Source of the DNA: Eonycteris spelaea
Taxonomy: Eukaryota > Chordata > Mammalia > Chiroptera > Pteropodidae
Length of the DNA stretch: 64,000 bases
Reading direction: 5' to 3'
Assembly: GCA_003508835.1 (NCBI GenBank)
Contig: PUFA01000105.1
Span: forward strand, 3,968,001 to 4,032,000
Of the stretch, positions 36,528-48,451 are shown piece by piece. How positions within the stretch are numbered: the first letter of the stretch is position 1; every line of letters starts with the position of its first letter. The translations under genes and the position numbers were made by a program. Below the pieces are notes generated by a model, which made no database searches, was not told the DNA's origin, and worked only from the letters and a program-made list of their open reading frames with translations.

Positions 36528-38545
36528 ACAACATTTATTTTTCCAGATGTCAATCCTGCACATGTATATGATCTCAATATCAGGGTGTTAAATTTCCTTG
36601 AGATACCTATCATCGATGTTTGCTCTCTATTAGTTTTCCTTCTATTTGTTTTCCTTCTGTCTTCTCTGTATTGTAAAGGAGATAAAGTAAAAAAGATTTA
36701 TGTCTGACTAAATTTTAGCATCTGCTCTATCCTCTCATTATATTCCTGTTCTAAATGTAGTGCTGTTGTTGAAAAATTGCCCTTGTCAGCAAGAAAAATT
36801 GCTTAGCAATATGATCTAATATATTTCTCTTGTTCTTAAGGCAGAAATCTTTCTAGTAACCATATTACATGGATGTGTTTCTTGTAATCTAATGAACATC
36901 TTATGAAACTACCACTAATTAGCAGAATATTTAATACTGGCCCAGTAATGGAGAATCTGCTTTTCTATCCTACAGATTCTAAGGAATATTGTCTCCTACA
37001 TCACAGGTAACTGACAGTCAATGAGTGCTTAGAAAGGAAAGTTTGCATTAAACTCTGTGTTATTTGTGTCCTAACTGGTAAAACCAGGTCCTTAATGCAA
37101 AGGCCGATGAACCACATTCCTTACAAACAGATAAACAGACTGTCTACACAAAACAAGAGTCCCAGCCTTTCTTCTTTTAGCAGGGACAGTGAGTTTATTA
37201 AGAAGACCTGAAGTTCTTGGGTGTAGGCAGGGAAGGAAGTGATAATTTCGTTTTTTTTTTTTTTCCTTTGATGGCACAAGTAATACCATTGAGTCATTGA
37301 AGGTGGGTACCTACATAGAATGTGGGGTCTCCATAGCCCTGAGAGCTGACGCTGATGCTCTCCCAGAGGGCCAAGTGGCTATGGGGTTCAGGTGTATTGT
37401 CTTTCTGAATGTGGACAGTATATGATGTGCCCAGACACTGTTGCATCATTCTGAAGATTCCTCTATGACATCTGTACCTTTTTTGGGGTGTGTGTGTGGG
37501 GGGGGGTTGTCAGCCAGCCTTTGCCTTTGTACTGCTGCGCTCACAGTCTGAAAGAGCTGAATTAAGTACCACACACCATCTCACCATTAAGTGTTCCTTT
37601 TTCGTTGTTTAAACCTGCTAGTCAACTAGATAAGTAAGCAACATTTGAACAGGAGGTATGCAAATGTTGGAGGGCTGTCACGTGACTCCAACCAAAGTAA
37701 CCTAACTAAAGAAGTGGGCAAATACTGAGCTTTTCCCCTTCTAGGTGAGTGTAATCTAAGACAGTACGCAGGAAGTCCGGGGAATCTCAAGTCCATGATA
37801 TGGTAAATGAAATGACAAATGAATGGATACTATTAGTTTTTACTTAGAGCATAAAGAGCAAATAATTTTCTATCTTTCCAGTCCAAGGTGTCTTCTTTCT
37901 TTGTTTCAAGTGTACGGTAATGGTGCTCAGCCAAGGACCATCCTCATTAAGAACACATAGAATGATTTTGGCAAATTGCACATCTCTGCCGTGAGTGAGG
38001 GTGGAAAGAATTAGAACTTCCAAAGAAGTCAGTTGTTTGTAGAATGGCAAATTTCCTAGATTTTGTGACATCCACCTTCTGCTCATGTCACCTCCCAGGT
38101 GGGAATCCTGGTTCGAGATGGCTAGCTTAAAACACAACTAAATCTATAGGGATAGTTTAGAATTGTAAAAAAACAAACAATTAACAGCAACTTTTCTATC
38201 GACTGGCTTTGGTGCACCTTATTGTTCCTTTATAGCACCAGATTTATTGTAGCACTAAAAACTGATTTTATACTTTTGATTATAAATCGTCTCTTAGACG
38301 GCCAGACCAGCCCACATAAGAAAGTAGGGTGTTATAAAAGAAGCAGTCTTCCCAAAACATTTTATGAAATTATTTGCTTGAAAGCATTAAGTTCTGATGG
38401 TGAAGTGACAAACATTATAGCCTCATGTGAAACTGCCTACCTATTTACGAGTTAAGAGATGAGGAGAAAAGCTTATATGTGAGAATTTTTATTAGTGAAT
38501 TTATCATTCTTGATATGCTTTTTGGTTATTATAGTAAATTGCTTT
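36528..38545. other. Unassigned sequence, 2 kb
   Basis: Holds a T14 run (37251-37264) and a G-rich patch (37485-37506, GGGGTGTGTGTGTGG then a G9 run). The section 37,660-38,150 is balanced and carries a 97-codon minus-strand frame (37844-38137) with no recognised domain. It may be an old repeat or single-copy sequence. Confidence 0.35.
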
Positions 38546-38566
38546 TAAAACTTAGTGTTATATATG

Positions 38567-39398
38567 TATTAAATTTCTTGGGGCTGACATTGGTTTATAA
38601 AATTATATCGGTTTCAAGTGTATAATTCAGTAATACATTATCTGTATATCGCATCACGTGTTCACCACCCAAAGTCAAATCTGCTTTCATCACCATGTAC
38701 TTGACCCCTTTTACCCTTTTCTACCTCTTCCCTCCACCCTTTTCGTCTGGTAACCAATAAACTGTTGTCTGCGTCTGTAAGTTTTGGTCTGTTTGTCTTG
38801 TTCATTTGTTGCTTCCAGTTTTATATCTCACATACGAGTGAGATCATGTGGTTCTCGAATTTTGTGCCTGACTTATTTTGCTTAGCATGAGAATGTCGAG
38901 TTCCATCTCTGTTGTTGCTAATGGCAGCATTTCGTCTTTTCTGATGGCTGAGTAATATTTCATTTTATATATGTACCATATCTTTATCCAATCATCTATC
39001 ATAAGACACTTCCATGTCTTGGCCACTGCAAATAATGCTGCAATGAATTCTGGGGTGCATATATCTTTAGAGATGAATGTTTTCAACTTTGGGGGAGGTC
39101 GGTACCCAGAAGAGGGGTTTCTGGTAGTGTGTATGGTAATTCTATCCTTAATTTTTTGAAGAACCTTTAGGCTGTTTCCATAGTGGCTGTACTAATTTCA
39201 ATTCCCACCAGCAATTTATAAGAATTCCTTTTTCACCCACAACCTCTCCAACACTTATTACCCGTCTCGTTAATAATAGTCATTCTTACAGATGTAAGGT
39301 GGTATCTCATTGTGGTTTCGATTTGCATGTCCCTGATAGCTAGTGCTGTTGAGCATCATATGTCCATTGGCCATTTGTGTGTCTTCTTGGGAGAAATG
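38567..39398 (-). mobile_element. L1 LINE 3' part (bat-type tail), sense segment of a 5'-inverted insertion
   Basis: Minus-strand L1. The tail rc of ATTAAATTTCTTGGGGCTGA, TTTCAAGTGTATAATTCAGT and CACCACCCAAAGTCAAATCT matches the tail at 44795-44955. Upstream in the element lies the end of ORF2: minus frame 38844-39086 translates to a C-terminal ORF2p-like FIAALFAVAKTW ... WYIYKMKYYSAIRKDEM ... MELDILMLSK sequence. Further in, the text reads back to CATTTCTCCCAAGAAGACAC, where it stops abruptly and is joined to L1 in the opposite orientation. The protein is broken by stops and non-functional. Confidence 0.9.
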
Positions 39399-39581
39399 AA
39401 TGGGACTGTATCAAACTAAAAAGCTGCACAGAAAAAGAAGCCATCAACAAAACAAAGAGGCAGCCAAATGAGTGGGAGAAGACACTATGCCTCCGATAAG
39501 GAGCTAGTATCAAGAATATAGAAAGAGCTTTTATAACTCAACTGTAAAAAAAAAATCCAATTAGAAAGTGGGCAGAGGATA
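39399..39581 (+). mobile_element. Inverted 5' segment of the same L1 (ORF2 fragment)
   Basis: Plus-strand L1 ORF2 text: ATCAAACTAAAAAGCTGCAC, AGCCATCAACAAAACAAAGA and AAGTGGGCAGAGGATA. In the L1 map its far end (GGGCAGAGGA) lies immediately upstream of the start of the sense segment (CATTTCTCCCAAG). This is the arrangement that twin priming during L1 integration produces. Candidate target-site duplications are TAAAACTTAG (38546-38555) and TAAAACTGAG (39582-39591), nine of ten matching. Confidence 0.88.
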
Positions 39582-39624
39582 TAAAACTGAGTTTTAGCAG
39601 AAAGTTATTTTGCGAGGCATGAAT

Positions 39625-39796
39625 CTTTTTATTTTTTCAACTTAATTGAGATATTATTTACAAATAAAAATTGTATATATTTAGGTTGTACAATGTGGCG
39701 TTTTAGAGGTATAGAACGTGATGATTTAATTTACATACATATTGTGAAATGATTACCATCATCATGTTAATTGACATATTTATCACCTCACAGTTA

Positions 39797-39832
<36 letters not shown>

Positions 39833-40119
39833 GTGAGAACACTTGAGATCTACCCCTCAGCAAACTTCACATATACAATGCAGCATTATTAACTCTAATA
39901 GTATAGTATTATAATCCAAGATATTACTAATATTGTTAACAATAATTAATAGCATCACTAACTGTAACATTGTACTGTCGATCCTCAGATCTTACTCATA
40001 ACTGACAGCTTGTACCGTTTTACCAACATCTCCCCATTTCTCCCACCTCCCAGCCCCGGTCTACCACCATTGTACTCTCTGCTTCTACGAGTTCAACATT
40101 TTTAGACTCAACATATAAA
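39625..40119 (-). repeat. Older L1 3' UTR, minus strand
   Basis: TTCAACTTAATTGAGATATT, TAGGTTGTACAATGTGGCG, TTGACATATTTATCACCTCA, TACCAACATCTCCCCATTTC then CTCCCAGCCCCGGTCTACCA and ATTGTACTCTCTGCTTCTAC. This is the reverse complement of an old L1 3' UTR. The neighbouring twin-primed L1 lies just beyond its tail end. A TG repeat sits inside it. Confidence 0.85.
39801..39829. repeat. (TG)n microsatellite inside an L1 3' UTR
   Basis: Twenty-nine bases of alternating T and G. Confidence 0.95.
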
Positions 40120-42180
40120 AACATTTTTATACATGGATCAAAATAGTATATAAACTAGTATATGCTAATGTGTGACAATGGTTCATTTTTAACTTCCCGT
40201 ACATTTTCTACTCAAGTTACATACACATAGAAGTGACTTTAAGAATGCTTGCTTCCCTCTCAAGGAGGACTAGTTACATCAATTTCAGCGTTTATCCCAA
40301 AAACTATCTCAAAAGACATAATCTATTATTTTTTCAGCCTCACTGGAATCAAACTAGACATCAAATCGGACAAAGGACTCTCCTCAACTTGCAAAAGACT
40401 AAATGAAACATCTTCTATTTTAGCCAAACGCTTACCCAGGATATTGAGGAAAAAATTATGTATTTGTAATACCATCTATTATGACTTTGGAGCACAACTA
40501 AGAATATGTAGGAGAAATAAAGTTGCCCATTTATTTAAAAAATTAAAATAAAATAACACATTTATTAAATTTACGGATGTAAAGTCTACCAAATTGCAAT
40601 CTAGACCAAGTCAAGTTATAATGCTTCATAGTATTAGACCATGTATTTGAGAAGAAAAATTGAGTGAGAAATTTGAAAGAACAGTTAAATTTACAGATAC
40701 ATGATATTATTGTGTATTATATATAGCTGATAAGTTGTATATTAAGTATATATATACACACACATATGTATCACAATCTAACTGCTATTTTCACACATAT
40801 ATCCATAACTGTTTTCTTGACCATGCAAAAACAGTCTTTAACATTAGCATTTAAAAACTCACAAAATCATAGTATGAAGAACTTGGCCTGCCATATAGAC
40901 AGTTAATTAAATGCCAGCCTCTTATAGATGTTGAAAGGTGTGCAGGGATTTTTAAAAAGTTGACCAAATGTGAAAATAAGTTATAATAGACACTAATCAT
41001 ATTCCTTGAAACTTAAACAACGTGTAATGTAAGTTGGAGCACATAAAAAAATCGGGAAGGGAATTACAACTTAAAAAAAGTCTACTGTTACCAATAACTT
41101 GTTTGTTTACAATTACATATATTACTTGATGCATTTGTCACAGGCTTTACCTCCTCTCAGGCTTTCCAGTGGCTATGCAATCATGTTTTCCTTTCTCTCA
41201 CTTGTCCTTGGATATACAATAATGCCCTTGCTGGCAGTGGCTGTGACCTTTAATTTGAATATCTTCAGGTTGAGCAAAGCATATTCCAATCCGCTCCTCG
41301 AGATCACGTCCCAGGGTCTCTCTGGATATTTGCTGCTGACGGTGGCACCTGTCAGTCATTGGCTTGCACCTTTCTGACAGTAATTCTTCCAGTGATTGGT
41401 GTACTTTACATATCAGGAGTGTGTTTCCATTAGTTTCTGTCTGTTTAGAAACCAAAAATAAATAAAGGCTTTGGAATAAGGAAAGGTTAGTTATGAATTG
41501 TGAACACATCCGTTAACAATGATATGCAATATTTGGCAAATGGCAGTTTTTCTGATCAACAGTATTGTTATCACCTAAGTATTTGTCCTGTAGCATCTTT
41601 ATGAGGAATGGGGAAACTGATTAGCACACCATAAGGCTCAAGACATAACAGATTTCTATCTCCATTCCCTTTTCTTTCTCCTATATCTACCTTTTCTCCT
41701 TCTGTTCTATCTTCTGCTTTTTGAGTGAAGCGAATTATGTACTAATTAGCAAAAGAATATCAGAGATCGGAAGTATGGAAGGCGGCTTGGTGATGAAAGG
41801 GAGTGAACGCAGTGGCATTTAGTGGGTATGTTAAGGGCACGATGTAATAGAGGCCTGGATAAAGCAAGGGCCATGAAGATGGAAAGGCAAAAGGAAAACT
41901 GTAAGACAAAAATGCAGAGGTAGAAATAACAAGACCTGGGCGAGATTGAAATTTTAACAAGAGGTGTTTTATATGAGAGCGTAGCAGAAATGACTTACTA
42001 CTATAACATTGAAAATTAGCAGACGAGTGTGTTGTACCTGTTTTTTCTTTTTTGGACAAATTTTTTAAAGGCAGGCAAGCACAATGTCTCTGTTCAGTGT
42101 GCTATGTTGTCCTCTGCCCTCGCACTGATACAATGGTGACTTAGACAAAGAAATTATCACCCTTATATTCTACTTCAGAG
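40120..42180. other. Unassigned sequence; possible L2 trace 41,700-41,960 (-)
   Basis: The 100-codon frame 40249-40551 and the opposed frames 41099-41377 (+) and 41198-41509 (-) have no domain. From 41,700 to 41,960, TGGTGATGAAAGGGAGTGAA and AGGTAGAAATAACAAGACCT recall minus-strand L2, but the similarity is weak. Near 40,745 there is a TATATATACACACACATATG stretch. Confidence 0.35.
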
Positions 42181-42300
42181 ATTACCAAACGTCTTCTGTA
42201 CAAGAACAGACAGCAAATATTTAGGCTTTGCTGGACGTGAGGTATTTTCTAGCACTAAAGCATACAAAGTCCACGTCTAATCATACCAACACTGTACATT
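42181..42300 (+). repeat. hAT-type DNA transposon fragment (MER20-like)
   Basis: The passage CTTCTGTACAAGAACAGACA then GCAAATATTTAGGCTTTGCT is a diverged form of TTTCTGTAAAGGGCCAGATAGTAAATATTTTAGGCTTTGC, the start of a common non-autonomous hAT element. The rest is too diverged to trace. Confidence 0.6.
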
Positions 42301-44794
42301 TTCTAATAAGGTGTTATTTATGGGCACTAACATTTGGATTTTTAGAATTTTCCTGGAGGTGCCATCAAATGCTATTCTTCATTAAAAATTAAAAGAAACA
42401 GGATTAGCTCACAGACCGTACAAAGTGCAATGGATTGAGCAGGCAGCCCCAGTTACCTAATCAGGTGCTGCATTTCACATGAGAAGTCTAATTTAGCTTA
42501 TGATGAGTTTGAGTGTTTTGGCACATACTTGTGAAGTTATCTAAAAAAAAATATTTGGAAGCGCTGAAGATGAAAAGCACAGGATTGACAGTCAAATGTA
42601 TAGATTTAGATGTCAAGCACAAAAGGATTCAAACTGAGGAAGAGGAGATAAGTAAATTTTCATTAGAATTTTGGAAACCGACTGATTTGCATTCAAATTA
42701 AATTCAAAATAGATTCCAGGAAGGGGGGAAATCAGGCTAATATTTTACAGAGAAGAAAAAAAATACTTTTGTAAATAAGACATAATTTGATATAAAGCAA
42801 TTCAGAGATCATAATGTTTAAAACAATTTTAAATTTATATCATCTTTTGCCTTCACTGTCTTAAAAACCACATGAAAAGATACCAAAAACATCAAAAGAG
42901 AAAAAAAAATAGCATCACCATGGGCTTCTACACACTCTGATCTATATTTTAGTCCTCAGAATAGAATTGAGAAAATCTAGGATATCATAAAATATTCTTG
43001 AAAAAGAATCAATTAACTTTTTACTATGTTTTTGAGAGTGAAATTACATCTTAATCTTTCTAATCAGTTCATTATAGATTTCTGAGTGATTTTTAATGAT
43101 TTTATCGCTTTTTGAAATAGTTTCATATTTTTCAGCATCATATAATTATTTTTATTCTATTTTCCCACAAAGTGATATTATCCTTTCATAATGTTTATAT
43201 AGTTTTGTGACTATGTTAGACACTTTCTCTTCCCTCTTTCTTTGTATACTAATGGTTTATAAATCTGTCAACTATCCATCAGTAACCATGTGGAGGGTGT
43301 AGTTTTTGTTAAATACGCAGAATCCTTTTGGATTATCAGTGGTGTCGTCATGTAGAGTTTAACCGAAGGTCAAAAAAAGTGATTTAAAAATCTTATTTTC
43401 TACCAATCTTTTCTTGACTGAGAGCTATCACTGTCAGAGGTAAAAACAAGATATTCTGTTCTCAATCACATCGTTTCTAATCTCAGTTGTCCCATCTGAG
43501 ATGGTTTTGGGAAGCAATGGGGAGAATGAATAAAGACAGGAATTAAATAGAAATTGGAATAAAACTAATGTAAACAGTTAAACTGAACAGTATTTTATAG
43601 AAGCCATTAATAACAGTGAGTTATTTAAGATGGGCTTAGATTATAAAAGGAGAACATCATCTTCCATTTAAAAAGTCAGAGACACCAAGTTTTAAAGCTA
43701 CGTTTTACTTGAATTTACATAGTAGGCTCTGCAGTTATCATGATAACTGAAGCCATGGGTGTGATTTGAGGCTTGAACCTCTTTGAGCCTAGCCTGGATG
43801 CACCTTTTCTGTAAAGGGCACACCATCTGTAAAAAGCCCTGAGGCCGTATTTCTAATCTTCCCTGACTTCTGCACTATTAGGACATTATATGTTCTGGAA
43901 AATTTAGTAGTTCTCTTGAAGACCTCAATATAAATCCACACTGACGCCAACACCTTTAGCTGAGAATCATGATTCTAGGTTTGCAGTCTGGACCTGAGCC
44001 AATGAAGTCTGATTTATGTCTAATTAGAGGTTTGGATTTCAGTTGCCAAAGAAAGCACAAATAAAAATGAATATACATCTGAACACTGCTTGGGAAAAAT
44101 AAAATTCCAAAAGATATTTTAAAAAGCATTTTTAGTGGACAAATAAATCCTTTATGATTCAGTATATTTCTTTCTTTAAATATAAATTAATCATCGTTTC
44201 ACCTCACTTTTTGTATAAATATTTAGATTACTGCCTAAAGTCTCTTATTTTAAGCATAGAGAGGCTTAGATAACACTTTGAGATTTACTACAATAAATCT
44301 ATTTTCAATAAATTTGATTAATGATTGGCAATGATGGATAAAGGATTTATTTGTGAAATAAACACCTATATTGCTTCCAAGAAAATAATCTATAGGTATT
44401 CACAGAAGGATTTATTATATTTCCTTATGATGATAACTCATATTTGTTATTGAAATGTACCTTCCTATTGTATTTTAAATTCCCTGAGAAATTAGGATCA
44501 GCAGTATTAAGGTTCATTGTAGTGAGGGCACATTATTAGTTGTACAATGTTGAAACAAAAAATAAGTACAGGAAGATTTCATTTGGTCTATTAAAGTACT
44601 AATCATTTAGGAGGCAGACAAAATGATAATAGAACATTCACACTACCCTTGAGAGAGAAATATTTCATATCTTACAAGAAGCACTGCGCTTTTGCAGCTA
44701 GGCCAGATGATTTTACACCAGCAATTTTTTAATGTTAAATTTAAACTTACTTAATCTCAGGTCTAAAAAATGCCCCAAGAAAGAGACAAATGTA
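42301..44794. other. Unassigned AT-rich sequence, 2.5 kb
   Basis: Only an 18-bp perfect palindrome (43732-43749) stands out. No frame or repeat family recognised. Confidence 0.4.
43732..43749. promoter_or_regulatory. Perfect 18-bp palindrome with two opposed GATA-type motifs
   Basis: CAGTTATCATGATAACTG equals its own reverse complement and contains TTATC and GATAA face to face. Such an arrangement could bind a GATA-type factor pair, but there is no supporting context, so the regulatory reading is speculative. Confidence 0.3.
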
Positions 44795-44955
44795 GATAAG
44801 GGTAAAAGGGGTCAAATATATGGTGACAGAAGGAAATTTAACTTAGGGTGGTGAACACTCACGGCAATATACATATGATGTATTATTGAATTGTACTCTT
44901 GGAACTTATCTAATTTTATGAACCAATGTCACCCCAATAAATTTAATTAAAACAC
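44795..44955 (+). repeat. L1 LINE 3' end (CACCCCAATAAATTTAAT bat-type tail)
   Basis: GGTAAAAGGGGTCAAATATA, GGGTGGTGAACACTCACGGC, TGTATTATTGAATTGTACTC, then ACCAATGTCACCCCAATAAA and TTTAATTAAAA. The same tail is seen in reverse at 38567-38710. Strongly 5'-truncated. I associate this tail with chiropteran L1. Confidence 0.88.
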
Positions 44956-46027
44956 CAAAATATTATTATTATTTTTTTTTTGTAAAGAGTGTTGACCTTT
45001 ATTTAGTTTACAATATATGTGCCATACGTGTTTTAGGTTGTATATTATGCATGAAAACAAGAAATCTGAGTGAAAAGAGTTTTAGAAAAAGTAACAACAT
45101 ACTTCAGTGATGGTTAATTTTATCTGTTATCTTGGCTGAGCCTTCACAGACACAACCAGAAGGAAGAGAGAAGGTAGGAATTACCATGTAATATTTAAAA
45201 CTCAGGAGATGGCATACCCAAAATTAGGACTTCCAGACTTATCTTCATGAATCAAAACATCTGACTAAAGTGAACTCTTATTACTGCATGGCTACATTCT
45301 TCTAGAGTAACTGATGGGTGTTCTTTTAAGAAGTGAAGGAAATTAAAATAGAGGGAACAGTGGACATGAGGTAGCATGGTTCATTCAGCTCAGTCAAATG
45401 TGTTAGGGTCAGAGGACAATGAGAGAGAGGAGATGACATTGGAGATAAGCGTATGTAAGAAGGTTATAGTTAGCCATATAACTGATACCCAAGCCATTGA
45501 ATTTTATTCTTCAGAAAATGCGGAATCAGTAACAGAATTTTTAATGATTATCGCTAATATTTTATCCACTATGCCAAATAAGCAAAAACAATGACTCCAA
45601 CTGTGCTCTTCAAAATAAATGGAAATAAGTAAGAATCATTTAAAATTTGTTTACTTCTCCTTATGTATTATAAAAATGTCTATATTTCTGATACTTCTGT
45701 GATGGAAATAATGAGTTAAATCTAAGATCAAACTTATTAGCTTAAAAATGAATGCTATGGTGCACTTGACATTAAAGAGTTTTTTTTGTTATTCTGAAAT
45801 TTGAGTAAAATAGACATGTAAGTTTTAATCCTATGCAACAATAAGACGTATATCCTCCATCAAAGATCATTTTTATTCCCATGGTCTTTTGGCCAATCTC
45901 TAAATTACACACTCGTGGTTACTCTGTCATACAGAAATACTCAAAATATTTCTGAGATACTCTCTCTGGAGAGCACTAGATTCTTTATTAAACGATGATG
46001 GGTATTCAGGAAGTCTCAAAGTAAGTG
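44956..46027. other. Unassigned sequence
   Basis: Just after the L1 is an ATT/T-run patch (about 44,962-44,980). At 45,108-45,150, GTGATGGTTAATTTTATCTG then TTATCTTGGCTGAGCC looks like the left end of the repeat family seen at 10,791 and 46,028, but only about 40 bases can be matched. Frame 45376-45594 has no domain. Confidence 0.4.
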
Positions 46028-46420
46028 TATAAGTCTAGATTCTCCAGAAAAAACAATATGATTTCTCTATCTCTCTATATAAATTTATTGTATATATATA
46101 AAGAGATTTATTATAAGAAATTGGCTCACATGTTTTTGAGGCTAAAAAATCTCAAGATCTGTAGTTGGCAAGCTAGGTACCTAGGAGCATCCATGGTCTA
46201 ATTTCAGTCTGAGTCTGAAAGCTGAGAACCAGGGGAGTGAACGGCATAACTTAGTCCAAGCCAGAATGTGAAGGCAGGAGGAGCTTGTCATTCCAGCCTG
46301 AAAACAACTAAAAAGGTGAATTTTTCCTTCAACGAATTAGATGAGGCCCACCCATATCGGGGAGTGCAATCTGCTTTCCTCAGTCTGTCAATTCAAATGT
46401 TAGACTCATCAAAAATAGTT
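46028..46420 (-). repeat. Interspersed repeat copy (same family as 10791-11490), minus orientation
   Basis: GTCTAGATTCTCCAGAAAAA, AGATTTATTATAAGAAATTGG, CTCACATGTTTTTGAGGCTA, CAGTCTGAGTCTGAAAGCTG with AGAACCAGGGGAG, and GGCCCACCCATATCGGGGAG with CAATCTGCTTTCCTCAGTC. The right part is the reverse complement of what is seen at 10,841-10,920. The family's TA-prone position is again occupied by a TATATATA stretch (46,075-46,105). Confidence 0.75.
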
Positions 46421-48389
46421 CCCAAACTGCACTTGCCTAGCACTTTGTACTGCAGCTTTGGATAAAGAGCTTTACAAAGGCATAGTGTTGCATATGTTAG
46501 TTAATTAAGCCAATCAATACATAAAAAATTTATTTCTATTCTCTATTGTAATTTTCCTTTCTCAGTCAAATAAATTACGGCTTTACATAGACCCTATTTC
46601 TGCAAATATCAGGACATGTACAAATGATATGTAACACTTGAAATTAACTATCACAGAAGGTATATTATGATTGCCTCTAAAATTCCTCTCAATCGAACTT
46701 CTTATTTACAAACATAATATACAATCTAAAATATTGTGGCACATTGTAGCAAACAGGTTAAGATAAGCAAAGGTCAATGTCCTATTCAGATATATTAAAA
46801 GTAGTAAAAATATACAAGTACAACTGATGCCATATAAACATTTATTTTTAATCCAATCTGCGGAATCACATAATTACTTCTCATAGTAGAAAAGCACTTG
46901 ATAATGAATATTACTTAAAAGTAAGGATTGTGAGCTTTGAAAGCAAAGCTAACCAAGGTTTTAAAGTTATGGAATTTCTATTATTATGTGTGTAAACAGG
47001 GCTTAGTGGATCCAATCAGCATTAGAGGCAAGGATCTCTAGTTCTTCACCTTAGGCCAATTCTCTGGTCAATATAAAACCTAAGCTAACTGAGAAGGTAA
47101 TTTCATATTATGCATTTCCATTGATTTGAAGTTTAAAACCATAAACAAATCATCTGTGGTGACAGAAGTCAAGATAATGGTTTCCTTTGTGAGATATTGA
47201 CTGCAAAGGATATAAAGCACCTTTTGTGGTGCTGATAATACTATTTTTTGCCCTGTATGCTAGTTATTTGGTCACATAGATTTTGTTAGAATTCATTGAA
47301 CTATGCATTTAGGTTTTGTAAAGTTGTCTTTATGTATAGTAGTCATCAATAAATGTAGAAGCAAATTGCTTTGATTGATAACTACAAACATATTATCTGG
47401 CTGGCTGCTTTCAGTTACTCACTCATGATTATTCTTATTTTAACATAGTTGTTTCCTTGTCGTGTAAGTATTTTAGAATGGAAAATTAAATTTAAATATC
47501 AAAATGATAGGCAAATCAATAGTAGTAATAACTGTGCTCAGAACACGTTTCTTTTAATAAAAAGTATTTGCAATATTTAAAATAATTTACTTAAAATAGA
47601 TTAATATTGGCATTCTAATTTAAAATGCTTACGAAAGTTATTTAGAATGTGATTTTAAACAGTAAATTTAAAAATGATAGAATCATTGTATAAGCCGCAT
47701 TTATAAACATTTAAGAAGCCCGAAGAGTCGCTATAGTTATAAATTGAATTTTTTAGTTTAACAAAAATATTTGTTTTTAAAAATACATGTTATTTAACAT
47801 GAAATACTTCTAAAGCTAGAATACACTAAATTAATAAATATGGTATTTAAGCATTTATGTCAAAGAGTTAAAGACAACCAAGGACTAAACCAGTGATCCA
47901 ACACAGTGAGGTTTATTTGTTTCCTGCAATAAGAAGGGAACTCCAAATTAACTGTGGAATCCCTCTCACTAAGGTGAAATAAAAAGGGTTTTTTGTTTTG
48001 TTTTTTTGAAAATGCAGACTTTCACTGAATGATTCTGAGGAGGCCATGGGTAGTGGAGGTCAACACTGGATTGATTGGTTGGTCTTTCTGAGCTGAGAGT
48101 AGGATCAGTTCTGGATTGATTGTTCCACTAGGTGGGAGGAGGTAAGCAGTAGGATAATTGTGATCCGTGTTCAAGGGTCATAATCAGTGAATGGGAGCTG
48201 GATGCATCGTTGGTGAGGAAGGAGTAGTGCCTCAGAGGCGGCTTATTATGACACTTCAGAACTGCAGCATGACTTTGGGAGAAATATAGTTTCCTGCTCA
48301 CTTTGCAGTTGATTTTATGCAGTTTTTTAAAAATCACAATCAATTAATCAAGGTCAGGACTGATTTTCCTGTTTGCTGTATCACGCAGA
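46421..48389. other. Unassigned AT-rich sequence, 2 kb
   Basis: The segment 47,880-48,340 is more balanced and could be part of an old LTR element or single-copy DNA; no diagnostic ends were found. Confidence 0.35.
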
Positions 48390-48408
48390 TTTTTTTTTTT
48401 TTTTTTTT
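48390..48408. repeat. T19 homopolymer
   Basis: Nineteen consecutive T residues about 150 bases before the TTCC tract. No retroposon body recognised. Confidence 0.9.
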
Positions 48409-48451
48409 ACTATTTAGTTTCAGATGACTTTTTACTCTCACAATACTTACC

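Noticed and set aside
37485..37506. G-quadruplex from GGGG and G9 runs
   Set aside because: Only two proper G-runs of three or more are present, separated by TGTGTGTGT, so a canonical four-tract quadruplex is not supported.
37844..38137. 97-codon minus frame as a candidate exon
   Set aside because: Translation has no recognisable family and the block could equally be an old repeat.
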